64,000 nt of DNA, from positions 182,005 through 246,004 of the forward strand of contig RAPG01000008.1 in NCBI GenBank assembly GCA_005239165.1. Direction: 5' to 3'. Shown piece by piece: positions 54,102 to 62,721 of this stretch. Every line of letters begins with the position of its first letter. The first letter of the stretch is position 1. This DNA comes from Allopusillimonas ginsengisoli. Its GTDB lineage: Bacteria; Pseudomonadota; Gammaproteobacteria; Burkholderiales; Burkholderiaceae_B. The notes under the pieces were generated by a model that was not told where the DNA came from, ran no database searches, and was given only the letters and a program-made list of their open reading frames with translations. The translations under genes and the position numbers were made by a program.

Positions 54102-54407
54102 TTATTTCTTGCCGTAAGCGCCGTCGTGGTCTTTGTGTAAAGCCAGAAAGCGCATTCCGTTACCGTCTCTTGTAACTACAGCTCGGTAAGATTGAGATAG
54201 CCGTATTGTGTATTTCCCTGTGACCGTTTTTATCTCTTCCCAGTGCAGCCCTTTATCCCGAAATACTTCATTCCAGGTTAAAGACTTGAGCTTTTTAAGG
54301 GTTTTAAGGATTTTTTTAATATCAGGCGCTTCCAGCGCCAGCAAATCGTCTTGAAACGGTGGAAAATTCAGATCCAGCAAAATCTTCTCGCTGTTGCCAC
54401 CTCTCAT
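54102..54407 (-). CDS. RelE-like toxin of a type II toxin-antitoxin pair
   Basis: A 101-residue basic protein. The C-terminal part, KYTIRLSQSYRAVVTRDGNG followed by MRFLALHKDHDGAYGK, has the RelE/YoeB-like pattern: strands with Arg, then a terminal HxDHD-like end. The N-terminal half is Lys-rich and helical (APDIKKILKTLKKLKSL). The ATG overlaps the stop of the upstream antitoxin gene by four bases, as is usual for such pairs. Assigned by pattern and arrangement, not by close match. Confidence 0.65.
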   Translation of the reverse strand: MRGGNSEKILLDLNFPPFQDDLLALEAPDIKKILKTLKKLKSLTWNEVFRDKGLHWEEIKTVTGKYTIRLSQSYRAVVTRDGNGMRFLALHKDHDGAYGKK

Positions 54408-54661
54408 GCAGTGGCACTCAGGCTGTCTTCCAGGCGGTCAATATCTGTTTCTTTGAACGGATGATCTTGCAGCCATTTTTCTGCCCGAGCAAGCCTCTGC
54501 TGCATAGCAGGTTCGTGTAACCAGCGCTCGTTGGCGGGAATGACGATAGCGCGTTTCAGGATGATGTCGCCGTCGGGCAACTCTTCCAAGATGAAGTCCA
54601 TACCAGCTAGCGCTTTGCCTAGCGAAATTTGACCGCTCTTTCCGACTGTTTTGATGTTCAT
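54404..54661 (-). CDS. Putative antitoxin of the RelE-like pair
   Basis: An 85-residue acidic protein, starting MNIKTVGKSGQISLGKALAG at the ATG at 54661 behind an AAAGGAAAG leader; an ATG 21 bases upstream is less likely. The first 45 residues form strands like an AbrB-type swapped-hairpin domain (LEELPDGDIILKRAIVIP); the rest is helical and acidic (KWLQDHPFKETDIDRLEDSL), which would cover the toxin. It precedes the toxin and overlaps it by four bases. No clear database name can be given. Confidence 0.6.
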   Translation of the reverse strand: MNIKTVGKSGQISLGKALAGMDFILEELPDGDIILKRAIVIPANERWLHEPAMQQRLARAEKWLQDHPFKETDIDRLEDSLSATA

Positions 54662-54958
54662 TTCTTTCCTTTCATGCCGCATGAATACACAATTACATGA
54701 TACATCGTTTCCCAGTAGAAGAGAGCATTATCGTAGTGCCTGCCTGGTATAAGATGGGTAAACAGCACAAACCCGGTACCACGACCTAGCGATCTGCCCC
54801 CAAAAGCACCATTTGTATACGAGAACTCGATATTCGCTAAAGGCCCTGGCAACGGCAAGCAGTATCAAGCAATGCCAAGCAGACTTCTGCGGATGGTATT
54901 GGCAGTAGCGATATCAAATGAACTCAATGAAATCAAGAGGTAAATTGAGCTATCGATA

Positions 54959-54973
54959 ATTGAGTGGGAGTAG
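54959..54973 (+). repeat. Second copy of the guaA-end 15-bp repeat (putative att site)
   Basis: Exact copy of the guaA 3' end (ATTGAGTGGGAGTAG) without the gene. The following 54 bases resemble those after guaA, with AAATCAA and ATTAAAGTGA at matching positions, so it may be the left end of a second island rather than the right end of the first. The gap from 54662 to 55159 contains no gene that I can see. Confidence 0.8.
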
Positions 54974-55159
54974 GTTCGTTATAAATATACTTATAAATCA
55001 ACGTATTGCATTAATATATTAAAGTGATTTATATATTTTTAGCGTAAGGTAAAGTACTTTTACCTCTAGATTCCACGGGATTAGTCTCACAGCTTGTGGG
55101 ACTAATTCTGAGCTACCGATGCCTACTACGAAACAGTACGTTTGCTAGTCAAGGTCTTA

Positions 55160-55447
55160 TCAGCTGAATCGCACTTCCAGCTTCTTGCCCAGGGCAGCTG
55201 CATACTTCTGAAGCGTAGCAATTGACGGGGAATGCTTGCCGGTTACCAGCGCATTTTCCAGTCGTGCCACGGCCGGAGCTTTGGTACCCATGCGTTCGGC
55301 TACCTGGGCCTGTGTAAGCCCGGCTTCAGCGCGGGCCTTAAGGATGGTGTCCAACATTGGCATTTCCTCGCGCTCAATACGCTCGTACTCGGCACGTACG
55401 GCTGGGGCTCTCATCATTTTTTTGATCAATTCATCGTGTGTGAGCAT
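55160..55447 (-). CDS. HigA-type XRE-family antitoxin
   Basis: A 95-residue helix-turn-helix protein. The HTH lies at residues about 38-62 (ARAEAGLTQAQVAERMGTKA, then PAVARLENALVTGKHSPSI), followed by a short LQKYAAALGKKLEVRFS end. The order toxin then antitoxin and the overlap of 17 bases with the upstream toxin gene fit the higBA arrangement. It would bind its own promoter and neutralise the toxin. Confidence 0.8.
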   Translation of the reverse strand: MLTHDELIKKMMRAPAVRAEYERIEREEMPMLDTILKARAEAGLTQAQVAERMGTKAPAVARLENALVTGKHSPSIATLQKYAAALGKKLEVRFS

Positions 55448-55766
55448 GTTTGATTTCCTTTAGTCGGGCTTCGGCAATTCTGCGTTCTGCCAGCGGTGTC
55501 TTGTCGGTTTTCTTCACGAAGCTGTGAAGCATCACAATACGGCGGCCAATCAAGGTGCAGTAAAACACTCGGGCGATACCTTCTACTCCCTTTAACCGTA
55601 GCTCGAATAGACCTTCACCAAAAGCTTTGGTATGTGGCTCGCCCAGGTTCGGCCCGGTGTTTACCATCCGTAGCGATAGTGCTGCATAGCGTGCCTGCAG
55701 GGTCTTGGGTAGAGAAAGGATCTGAGCCTGCACTGATTCACTGTAATAGTGGATGGAGTGGATCAT
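55431..55766 (-). CDS. HigB/RelE-family (Gp49-like) toxin
   Basis: A 111-residue toxin-like protein of the phage-derived Gp49-like or HigB family: LSLRMVNTGPNLGEPHTKAF, GLFELRLKGVEGIARVFYC and IVMLHSFVKKTDKTPLAERR, a typical ribosome-dependent mRNA endonuclease pattern with Arg and Lys in the active region. It lies upstream of and overlaps the antitoxin gene. Confidence 0.8.
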   Translation of the reverse strand: MIHSIHYYSESVQAQILSLPKTLQARYAALSLRMVNTGPNLGEPHTKAFGEGLFELRLKGVEGIARVFYCTLIGRRIVMLHSFVKKTDKTPLAERRIAEARLKEIKHAHTR

Positions 55767-55866
55767 GGCGTTATGATAACAAATATGTTATTAACGGGCA
55801 ACGAAAAGTAGCATGGTCCGGATCGGTCGGATAATGCTCGGCACAACTTCAGGCTGTTCGCTAATT

Positions 55867-56262
55867 CTACTTTATAGGCCTCGGTGTCCCCTTGATGAGG
55901 GGCACTTCAATCTCACGTCCTTGCGGTGAATAGTCGAAAAACACAGCATAGTGCGACCATTCCGTCACAAAATGCTCCGCCACTGCCTGAGTGCTTGGTA
56001 TACCCAAAGATTGGCTAGACGGTGTCTGACCAATCTTTGGGTAAGCCGAACAATACCTGGCGCAAGGCGTCAAGCTCTTCGGTCAACCTCATTTAGCTCG
56101 TCCAAGTCAGGGGCAGGCCGGGCCCAAAGGGCAATCACCCGTTCACCGTCAGCCTGCCTTTTCTGGCGCTGTCTAATTGAACAAGCAAATTGACCAGACT
56201 TTGCTTGGGTGCGTCTGCCAGCAGGACAGCCAGGGGATCATCCATTTCAGGCTTCTCCACCA
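55867..56262 (-). pseudogene. Degraded partner gene after the SEC-C copy (island 2)
   Basis: Opens at 56262 with MVEKPEMDDPLAVLLADAPK, nearly identical to the opening of the decayed gene in island 1, then stops after 42 codons. In other frames the sequence continues as QKRQADGERVIALWARPAPD and, further down, AVAEHFVTEWSHYAVFFDYS to a stop near 55867. The segment 55940-56010 is also shared with 52728-52790. Several frame breaks make it non-functional. Parts between these shared segments are absent from the first copy. Confidence 0.5.
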
Positions 56263-57110
56263 TGGGGATTTATCTTGGATAACTGGAATTGCACGGCGTT
56301 GCCCAACAGGGGCAGGGTTTTCACCCGATACTCGTGGCACAGAATATCATCGGAGACCGTTTCGACTTCGGCCAGTCCGAAAGAACCCACGAAATCCACT
56401 AGAGTGCGCCAGGTATAGCAACGGCGCAAGTCCTCCTCGGCAGTAAAGAGCGGGCTTGGCGGTACGTCATTCAACACAATGGGGAAGGCCTGCAAAAACG
56501 CATCTTCGTAGAAGGTCTGCGACCGCCAGGTATCACCGTGGCGGGTGAGTAGATACAGAGTGAACAAAGACGCCTGCTGTATAAAGCGTAAGTCTGCATA
56601 GCCATCCCGGTAGGACCAATTGAATTGCTCGGCATAGGCCTTGAACAGCCTGGAATAGACCACTGCCAGACCGCCCTCGGCCAACAGGCGGCGGCAGTCG
56701 CGGCTGAGGATAAACCGCCCTTTGTATTTGCGGATGAGCCCTGCGAGTTCTGCCACCAGACGAGTGACATGTAGATCGAAAAAATCCTCTTCCCGATTTA
56801 TGCCGCCATATCGAGTACGTTCCTGGTGGGTCTTCTCGTCCCAGTAGGCCAAGGCGGCGTCACGGCAGAAGTTGCGTGGCAGATTGCTCTTGGCGGTTGG
56901 TTTTAGCCCCTGATCACCGATAGCCGCTATCAACAGGCTGAAAAGCTGCAGTATTGGCGCGTTCGGCTGTGACTCGAGTACCTCTGGAAATAGAACCAGG
57001 CGCACGGACGTAAACGGCTGGTGTAGCATCCTGGCCATTTGCTCGGATGACAGGCCCTCGAACCCATCCCCGCCGTGCCGTGCCTGGCGGTCAGCGTTCT
57101 GCGAACACAT
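56247..57110 (-). pseudogene. Second SEC-C family copy, lacking the SEC-C domain
   Basis: From DGFEGLSSEQMARMLHQPF on, this matches the helical region of the first SEC-C protein over about 255 residues with roughly two dozen differences. The first 80 or so residues, including the zinc motif, are missing and replaced by a short unrelated start (MCSQNADRQARHGG). The break lies near 57065, next to a transposase-like fragment. The C-terminus runs past the first copy's end (SKINPHGGEA). It may still be translated, but it has lost the domain that defines the family. Confidence 0.7.
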
Positions 57111-57143
57111 ATTGACACGGCCGCGTCAGCGGCCATTTGTCTT

Positions 57144-57311
57144 TTAGACAGTGGCTTGTGGCGACCAGCTGTGCGGCAACAATTCTTTGACGCGGTTGGC
57201 CGGATGGGTGGGCAGACGGGTCGCATGTGCCACTGAAGCTAATGTGGCAGCGATCGTCATTATTGTCGTCAGCAGGTACTGCCTCATGTTTAGTTGTGCG
57301 TAACGTTTCAT
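57144..57311 (-). CDS. Mini-gene: signal-peptide-like start joined to a transposase-like tail, 55 aa
   Basis: The ATG at 57311 overlaps the phosphotransferase stop as ATGA, so translation may be coupled. The first 30 residues look like a signal peptide (LLTTIMTIAATLASVAHA). The remainder, TRLPTHPANRVKELLPHSW, recalls the C-terminal end of IS66-family transposases. It is therefore probably a chance fusion made when an IS66-type element was lost, but a small secreted product cannot be excluded. Confidence 0.4.
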   Translation of the reverse strand: MKRYAQLNMRQYLLTTIMTIAATLASVAHATRLPTHPANRVKELLPHSWSPQATV

Positions 57312-58378
57312 AATTCCTGCTCCAGTGTCTGGCATTCAGTCCATACCCGGTGCACGATTTCTGCACTGAGATAGTGATCGACGCGTCCGCGTACATGACT
57401 GATTAAGGATTCTGAGCTCAGCTCATAAGACCAGTCTTCGGCGGCAGACTCGGCTGACTCGCGCTGCGAGAGCAGGCGCCATTTGGCGCACCAGGTAATC
57501 GACCACAGCCACATAGCCAGACGCAGGGGGCCATGCCAGCCGCGAGTGGCCTGCGCCGTGGCGTTGTCCATGGCGTCCTCCCAGGCGGTATAGGCCGATA
57601 GTACGTGTTCATGGGTCAGTTCGGCGTAGGTCTCGGTATCCCACGTTGTCGACGTATATAGCGTGGCGTGTGCGAGATCGAACGAGGGATAGCTATAGCG
57701 TGCCTTTTCCAGATCCACCAGAATGGCTAGATGGTTGGGTGTCATTAGAAAGTTACCGGGATGCGTGTCAAACGAAATCAGACGCCTGGGCGGCCGAGCA
57801 ACTGCCTCGCATCGCTGGGCCAGGTTTTGCAGCCCCTGACGTATTTCCCGAAGACTGATGGGTGAGAGGCACGCTTGATCCAAAAATACCGCCTGCTGAC
57901 TGATTTCATCGAGCATATCCTTCAAAGGATCGGTTGAGTGCCGTAGTGGCGCACGTTCGGGTTCAACAGGCAGCGGCAGAGCATGAAAACTGGCCATGGC
58001 GCGGCTAATGGCACCGAGATCAGCTGGCAGGCAGGGCGTGGTTCCGATGATTTCCTCGACCAGCAACGCCCCGCGGGGTAGCGATGGGCCAGGCAGCAGA
58101 ATATCGATCAGCCTTGGCGCGTGGCCGCCGCGCGAAGCTCGTCTGAATGCGGCCGCTTGGTAGTGCAGGTTATCCTGGGGGCAGAGGCTCAACTGGCTTT
58201 GCTTGGGGATGCGTGCGATCACACCCGTACCAACGATGCGCACATGCTGGTGAGCAAGGCCTTTGTCGGGCATTACCTCCAAACGGTAGTCGGCATAGTC
58301 GGATTTTCTGGCCAGCAGAGCCTGCGCCAGAGAACGACTTATTGTCTGATCGGGTGCCACTAACTCTGAAACCTGCAT
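57308..58378 (-). CDS. APH-fold phosphotransferase family protein, about 356 aa
   Basis: A kinase-like protein of the aminoglycoside phosphotransferase fold. The catalytic loop is LISFDTHPGNFLMTPNHLAI (about residues 200-220) with the Brenner-type Asp and Asn, and the metal-binding LVDLEKARYSYPSFDLAHA follows, as in choline, homoserine and aminoglycoside kinases. The N-lobe is less typical (GTGVIARIPKQSQLSL). ATG at 58378 is used; a TTG lies 12 bases upstream. It is a likely small-molecule kinase with unknown substrate; resistance to antibiotics is not implied. Its stop overlaps the mini-gene. Confidence 0.75.
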   Translation of the reverse strand: MQVSELVAPDQTISRSLAQALLARKSDYADYRLEVMPDKGLAHQHVRIVGTGVIARIPKQSQLSLCPQDNLHYQAAAFRRASRGGHAPRLIDILLPGPSLPRGALLVEEIIGTTPCLPADLGAISRAMASFHALPLPVEPERAPLRHSTDPLKDMLDEISQQAVFLDQACLSPISLREIRQGLQNLAQRCEAVARPPRRLISFDTHPGNFLMTPNHLAILVDLEKARYSYPSFDLAHATLYTSTTWDTETYAELTHEHVLSAYTAWEDAMDNATAQATRGWHGPLRLAMWLWSITWCAKWRLLSQRESAESAAEDWSYELSSESLISHVRGRVDHYLSAEIVHRVWTECQTLEQEL

Positions 58379-58432
58379 ATGTCTTTTCAATGGGTGAGTG
58401 CTTAGCGGTAATGTTAATCGCGATAGTCTCTC

Positions 58433-58678
58433 TTGGATGCAAAAAAGCTTATCCCTGCGACCATAGCATGCAGAACAAATAATGAACTGAGGGTGGATCT
58501 CATTCGCGCACTGGAAACGCTTCCAGAGAATTATCGCGAAGTCCCGTTGTTACGAGACTTTGAAGGCCTGACCATTGTGGAGATAAGTACACGCCAGGAA
58601 GAAACCAGCAGTGCAGTAAAGAGTCGCCTGCACCGGGCCAGGCAAGCCCTACGCCACAATATGGTCGGCAGCAGCTGA
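58433..58678 (+). pseudogene. ECF sigma-factor region 4 fragment
   Basis: From NNELRVDLIRALETLPENYR to RLHRARQALRH the frame matches sigma region 4 of ECF sigma factors, including the DFEGLTIVEIS and SAVKSRLHRARQALR parts of the helix-turn-helix. Region 2 is missing, and the residues before NNELR do not fit. It is the 3' remnant of an ECF sigma gene, of the sort often linked to siderophore receptors. Confidence 0.65.
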
Positions 58679-59156
58679 CTGACGACATTATTCGAGCAAC
58701 GGGCTTGAGAGATTGTTAGACCGGTTTTTGCTCTCGGCCACGCTCTCAGGCAAAAGAGCGCACCGACTGCTACTACCTATTGTCGATATTGAATGTTGCG
58801 AGCCTGATTTTGTACCTAACTTTAGGGGTAGGTCAGCGGGCATTTCGGTTAATGAAGAGGCCGGGCACATGCCAGGAAAGGCATGGTGGCGTCTACTGTG
58901 GCACCCCAATCCAGACTTACTTTATGAAAAACCCCGGTGCTTTTCTAGAGAATGCCGGTGGGCCAGGCCAGTGTGCTTGAACAGTATCTGGGCGTGGCGT
59001 AGTTAAGCCTGCATACCAAGGGCTTTACTGAAACGGGTGGGCCGGTGGCGTTGGCCTTGAAGCAGCAGAGCACAACGCTTGGCGGGACGGCTGAATACTC
59101 CTGTCAGTTCGAAAGCGCTGTGCCGCTTCGCAGCTGCCCGTCAGGCGTCAACGACA
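58679..59156. other. Gap with no recognisable gene before the TonB receptor
   Basis: About 480 bases with several short, overlapping frames on the plus strand (for example 58713-59006 and 58780-58980) but no family I recognise and no good ribosome-binding sites. They may be the worn remains of genes once linked to the sigma-factor fragment. Confidence 0.3.
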
Positions 59157-61136
59157 TTAAAAATCCAATGACACACCGGCATAGTACCTTCTGCCGTCCA
59201 GCGTTTTGCCATACAGTTCGCTGCCGACCTGTTTGTCCAGCAGATTGTATATGCCCAAAAAGCCGGTGATATGGCGGTTGAACTTGTAGGTGGTGCCGAC
59301 ATCGACCAAGGTGTACGACGGAATCCGGTCTTCACCACCGTCTATGGTGTCGCTCTTGAATTTCAGCTTACCCCAGACCCCTAATTTGCTAGTCGGCTTC
59401 CAGTCCAGACCTACGTTGAACATGTGGCGTGGTGTGTTGTTCAGTGGTTTGCCTTCGTTTTGACCGCTGGTAATCTCGCTGTCAGAGTACGTATAGTTCG
59501 TCGTCATTCTGACTGGCCCCAAGGGCATGCCAAACGTGGCCTCAACACCTTGCAACGTGGCGGCATCCAGGTTTGTGTACTGCTGAATACTGTAACGGGT
59601 CTCGCCGTTGTAAGTGCAAGAGGGCGGGGCATTTTCCGGTGTATTGCAGATGTATTCTTTGCCTATCTTGTCCTTGAACCGGGTGTGGTAGGCCATGACA
59701 CCGAAGCTCAGTTCGTCTGGTGAACTCCATGCAAACCCAAGCTCGTAGTTTGTGCTGCTTTCTGGTTTGAGGTCAGAGTTGCCCATGTCCCATGAACGAC
59801 CGCGCCCGGCCTGCTCGACGATGTTTTCATCGGCCTGTTTCAGCGTAGGTGTTTTATAACCACCGCTTACGCCGCCCTTTAGAACGAGGTTATCGTTCCA
59901 GTGATAAACACCATACAACCGTGGTGTCACATGATTGCCGTAATGCTCATTCTTATCGAAGCGAATGCCGGCAGTGAGCGCAAAATTTTCAGTGAGGTTG
60001 TACTCATCCTCTGCGAACAGCGCAGTTTGCCAGCGCGTCAGGTTCAATGACTTAGAGCCAGGAAAGCGCCCCTCATCGTGATCAGTTTCTTCAGTTTTGT
60101 ACTCGGCACCTACTGAAATCATATGTGCATCGAGCGGAATAATGGTCTTGGTGTTGAGGATGGTGGATTTGTATTCGGACTCATTTGTACCGTTAGTAAT
60201 CTTGACATCTTCGTTTAGCACATAGGTTTTGGTGTTGTTGTTATTGCCCCATTTCCAGTCATGAGTCAGCCCGTAGTTGGTGCGTTTGTTGTCCATATCG
60301 CTTGGCGTGCCAGATTTCTCGGTGCGTAGATTATCTGTACTGGTTAAACCCGCCTCAAGTTGCAGGCTGTGGTCAGCGTTAAGAACCCAGTCAAATCTTG
60401 CGTTATTGCTGATGATGCGCTGTTTGGCGTACCCAGACTCTATTTCGTCTTCCATGCGCTGAAAGCGTGAGCCGTAAAGCGTCAACCCGAGCCTGTCTTG
60501 AACCAAGGGGCCACTCAGGTAGTACTTGCCCTGGTAAGAGTCTCCTGAGTCTGAATGTTGCTGCAGCGTACCATCCAGTGTGACGTTGCCCGTCCATTTG
60601 TCTGCTACTTTCTTGGTGATAACGTTGATCACGCCGCCCAGGGCGCTGGAGCCATAGAGCGACGACATGGGTCCGCGGATTACCTCTATGCGCTCGACTG
60701 CCGATACAGGTGGCAACCAGTTTACTTGTGTACCGCCGCCAAATCCGTTGTAGTAGGCCTCTGATGATGCCCCTAGAGGCTTGCCGTCTACTAAAAACAG
60801 CACATACTCTTCACCCATGCCACGAATTGTGACTCGTGTGTTTTCAAGTTTGCCGCCGGCGCCGCCTTCTATGGATACACCGGGTATATCCTGTAGTGCA
60901 TCAGTGACGTTGCGGTACGCCTTGCCCTCGAGTTCCTCTTTCGGGATGACAGTAATGGTGGCCGGTGCGTCAGCAATGATCTGCTCGAACCCTGAGGCAG
61001 TCACCACGACGTTGGATAACGTGGGTACGTTCTTCTCCTGAGCCTGTGCAGATGGTGTTAATACAATCAGCGCAGCAGCTCCAGCCTGAAGATTGCATAG
61101 CCTTAGGTGCTCGGTGCCGGCTCGACGATAATTCAT
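59157..61136 (-). CDS. TonB-dependent outer-membrane receptor, siderophore type
   Basis: A 659-residue 22-strand barrel with plug domain. Signal peptide to about residue 32 (ALIVLTPSAQAQ). The TonB box region is likely SNVVVTASG. Plug motifs: ITVIPKEELEGKAYRNVTDA, IPGVSIEGGAGGK, RVTIRGMGEEYVLFLVDGKP and RIEVIRGPMSSLYGSSALGG. The barrel ends with RRYYAGVSLDF, whose terminal Phe is needed for outer-membrane insertion. It most resembles CirA/FepA-like and Bordetella BfrA-like catecholate siderophore receptors. A Cys pair (EYICNTPENAPPSCTYN) in an extracellular loop is typical. The ligand is unknown. Confidence 0.92.
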   Translation of the reverse strand: MNYRRAGTEHLRLCNLQAGAAALIVLTPSAQAQEKNVPTLSNVVVTASGFEQIIADAPATITVIPKEELEGKAYRNVTDALQDIPGVSIEGGAGGKLENTRVTIRGMGEEYVLFLVDGKPLGASSEAYYNGFGGGTQVNWLPPVSAVERIEVIRGPMSSLYGSSALGGVINVITKKVADKWTGNVTLDGTLQQHSDSGDSYQGKYYLSGPLVQDRLGLTLYGSRFQRMEDEIESGYAKQRIISNNARFDWVLNADHSLQLEAGLTSTDNLRTEKSGTPSDMDNKRTNYGLTHDWKWGNNNNTKTYVLNEDVKITNGTNESEYKSTILNTKTIIPLDAHMISVGAEYKTEETDHDEGRFPGSKSLNLTRWQTALFAEDEYNLTENFALTAGIRFDKNEHYGNHVTPRLYGVYHWNDNLVLKGGVSGGYKTPTLKQADENIVEQAGRGRSWDMGNSDLKPESSTNYELGFAWSSPDELSFGVMAYHTRFKDKIGKEYICNTPENAPPSCTYNGETRYSIQQYTNLDAATLQGVEATFGMPLGPVRMTTNYTYSDSEITSGQNEGKPLNNTPRHMFNVGLDWKPTSKLGVWGKLKFKSDTIDGGEDRIPSYTLVDVGTTYKFNRHITGFLGIYNLLDKQVGSELYGKTLDGRRYYAGVSLDF

Positions 61137-61172
61137 TCTTCCCCTCTATGGAAATTCAATAAAGCATTTACG

Positions 61173-61200
61173 CAATTGCAAACAAGAATCAGTTCTATTT
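61173..61200 (-). promoter_or_regulatory. Weak Fur-like site upstream of the TonB receptor
   Basis: On the minus strand AACTGATTCTTGTTTGCAATTG recurs in style with Fur-regulated receptor promoters, but only parts agree with the 19-bp consensus (GATTCTTG, TTTGCAAT). It is about 40 bases ahead of the receptor ATG. The remaining gap to 61534 has no clear gene; a short plus-strand frame at 61322 opening MQDTWVRLLAAL resembles the DTW sequence of sigma region 2 and may be another sigma-gene scrap. Confidence 0.3.
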
Positions 61201-61534
61201 GAATTTCGACATACTATTATGCAAGCCTGACCAAAGTCTGACTGAGGTCTGAGTTATTCGCTCAAACCCTCTGATTAATTTATTTTCAACGTTTCAGGCC
61301 GGATTTCCAGCGATCTAAGGCATGCAAGACACCTGGGTTAGGCTGCTTGCGGCGCTTCAGGCCGCAGGACACAATCTCGCCATTGACACCCCCCATATCC
61401 CGGGTCGGTGCATACCATCTCCGAAATACCGGCGGTGTTCTGTTACTCCACCGATGCCTGCTTTAGTCGCTCGTTCAGCGTGTGGTCATTGCTCCCACAC
61501 AAGGTCGCGCGCCCACAGTCATGCCGGGCAGGCA

Positions 61535-62665
61535 TCAAAGCGCAATCTTCGCGATCGATTCCTTTTTGTCTGCACGGAAACCTTCACTTTTCGGGTCGCG
61601 AGATTGCTTGATGCTGATAAAGACCTCTTGCCCATTGGGGCTTAACGCAAAGCTATTGGGAAAGGGTGGGGTGTCTATGGACTGCTTGACTACGAGACTG
61701 CGCGTATCCACGACGGTAACCGTCCCCGACTTTCTGTTGCTGACATACACCTCATGACGCGACGCGTTGTGCTTGACGCCCATTGCGCCAGCGCCTGTGT
61801 TTATCGTGCGTATCAACTGACCATTTTCGGGGTCTAGCACCAGGAGTTCGCCATGTTTGCTGTCGCTTGCAAATAGGCGATTGTTTTCAGGGTCAACGTC
61901 AATGTTTACTAAAAAGCGTTCTGCTTGGTCTTGCACTGAATGGCGGGCAAGAATTTTGCCGGTACCAAGGTCAATGCTGCTCCAGAACCCACGCCCGCTG
62001 GTGTAGAGTCTGTTGCGCTGCGCATCAAGCGTCAGGCCAGGGCCGCCTGCACCTGCGATCGTGCCGCGCACCTTCATGCTCGGTCCGTCAATGATCCAGA
62101 CGGGGCCGTCGGCAGATGGGCTGCTGACATAGACCGTGTCAGTGCGCTCGTCGACCAGCAATTGGCGGCTGCGGTAAGGTTTGCCGGATGAATCTGCTCC
62201 TTCAAGCTGGATAACTGCCTTGCGCGTCATGGTTTGCATGTCATAGACACTGACACGACGGTCCATGGAGTGGCCAACGTAAAGCGTATTCGTTTTGTGG
62301 TTTGCCGCGAGTGCAAACGGCTTTTCAGGGCTCTGAACAGTTTGTGCGATAGCCAGCGTGTCTGGATCAATCAGCAAAATATGGCCTGCCTCGCCATTAC
62401 GTCGGTCGTCGCCGGCCGACGTGGCGAACAACATGCCATTCGCATGAACAAGTTCGAACAGACCCGGTGCGACAGCGCTGCGAATCGTTTTTGCCGTTGA
62501 TGTGATGCGCGCAACGTTGCTTGCACCGGCCTTGTCTTTTGATGTGTTTGCAATGCTCGCACATCCACTGAGCGCCAAGGCAAGCATAAAGGGTGTCGAT
62601 TTTCTTATGAATGCTGCCAGAAGCATGCCGCGGCGGCGATAAGACGGTTCCACATAATCAGTCAC
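61535..62665 (-). CDS. YncE-like beta-propeller lipoprotein, 376 aa
   Basis: A predicted lipoprotein: the signal sequence MLALALSGCAS has the lipobox LSGC (Cys35). The rest forms seven or so NHL/YVTN-type propeller blades, seen in repeated AANHKTNTLYVGH, LDAQRNRLYTSG, VDPENNRLFASD and HNASRHEVYVSN motifs. It starts with GTG at 62665 (GGAAA ahead); an ATG at 62626 is possible. YncE-like proteins in E. coli are encoded next to a TonB receptor and respond to iron. The link with the receptor here is by neighbourhood and by the Fur-like site in front. Confidence 0.82.
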   Translation of the reverse strand: MTDYVEPSYRRRGMLLAAFIRKSTPFMLALALSGCASIANTSKDKAGASNVARITSTAKTIRSAVAPGLFELVHANGMLFATSAGDDRRNGEAGHILLIDPDTLAIAQTVQSPEKPFALAANHKTNTLYVGHSMDRRVSVYDMQTMTRKAVIQLEGADSSGKPYRSRQLLVDERTDTVYVSSPSADGPVWIIDGPSMKVRGTIAGAGGPGLTLDAQRNRLYTSGRGFWSSIDLGTGKILARHSVQDQAERFLVNIDVDPENNRLFASDSKHGELLVLDPENGQLIRTINTGAGAMGVKHNASRHEVYVSNRKSGTVTVVDTRSLVVKQSIDTPPFPNSFALSPNGQEVFISIKQSRDPKSEGFRADKKESIAKIAL

Positions 62666-62690
62666 TATGATTTCCTATAATTGTGCGAAA

Positions 62691-62714
62691 GCAAATGAGA
62701 ATAAAACTCATATT
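62691..62714 (-). promoter_or_regulatory. Candidate Fur box upstream of the YncE-like gene
   Basis: The minus-strand sequence ATATGAGTTTTATTCTCATT, with GCAAATGAGAATAAAACTCA on the plus strand, has the ATGAG...CTCAT symmetry and ATTCTCATT end common to Fur sites. It is about 26 bases upstream of the GTG start. Repression by iron-loaded Fur is inferred. Confidence 0.55.
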
Positions 62715-62721
62715 GCTGGCA

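Noticed and set aside
57308..58378. Aminoglycoside resistance gene
   Set aside because: The fold is right, but APH-like kinases include many metabolic enzymes, and no resistance subfamily signature or mobile resistance context is visible.
61322..61645. Plus-strand 107-codon frame opening MQDTWVRLLAAL
   Set aside because: Only the first dozen residues recall an ECF sigma region 2; the rest overlaps the end of the YncE-like gene on the other strand and has no sigma features. At most a scrap.
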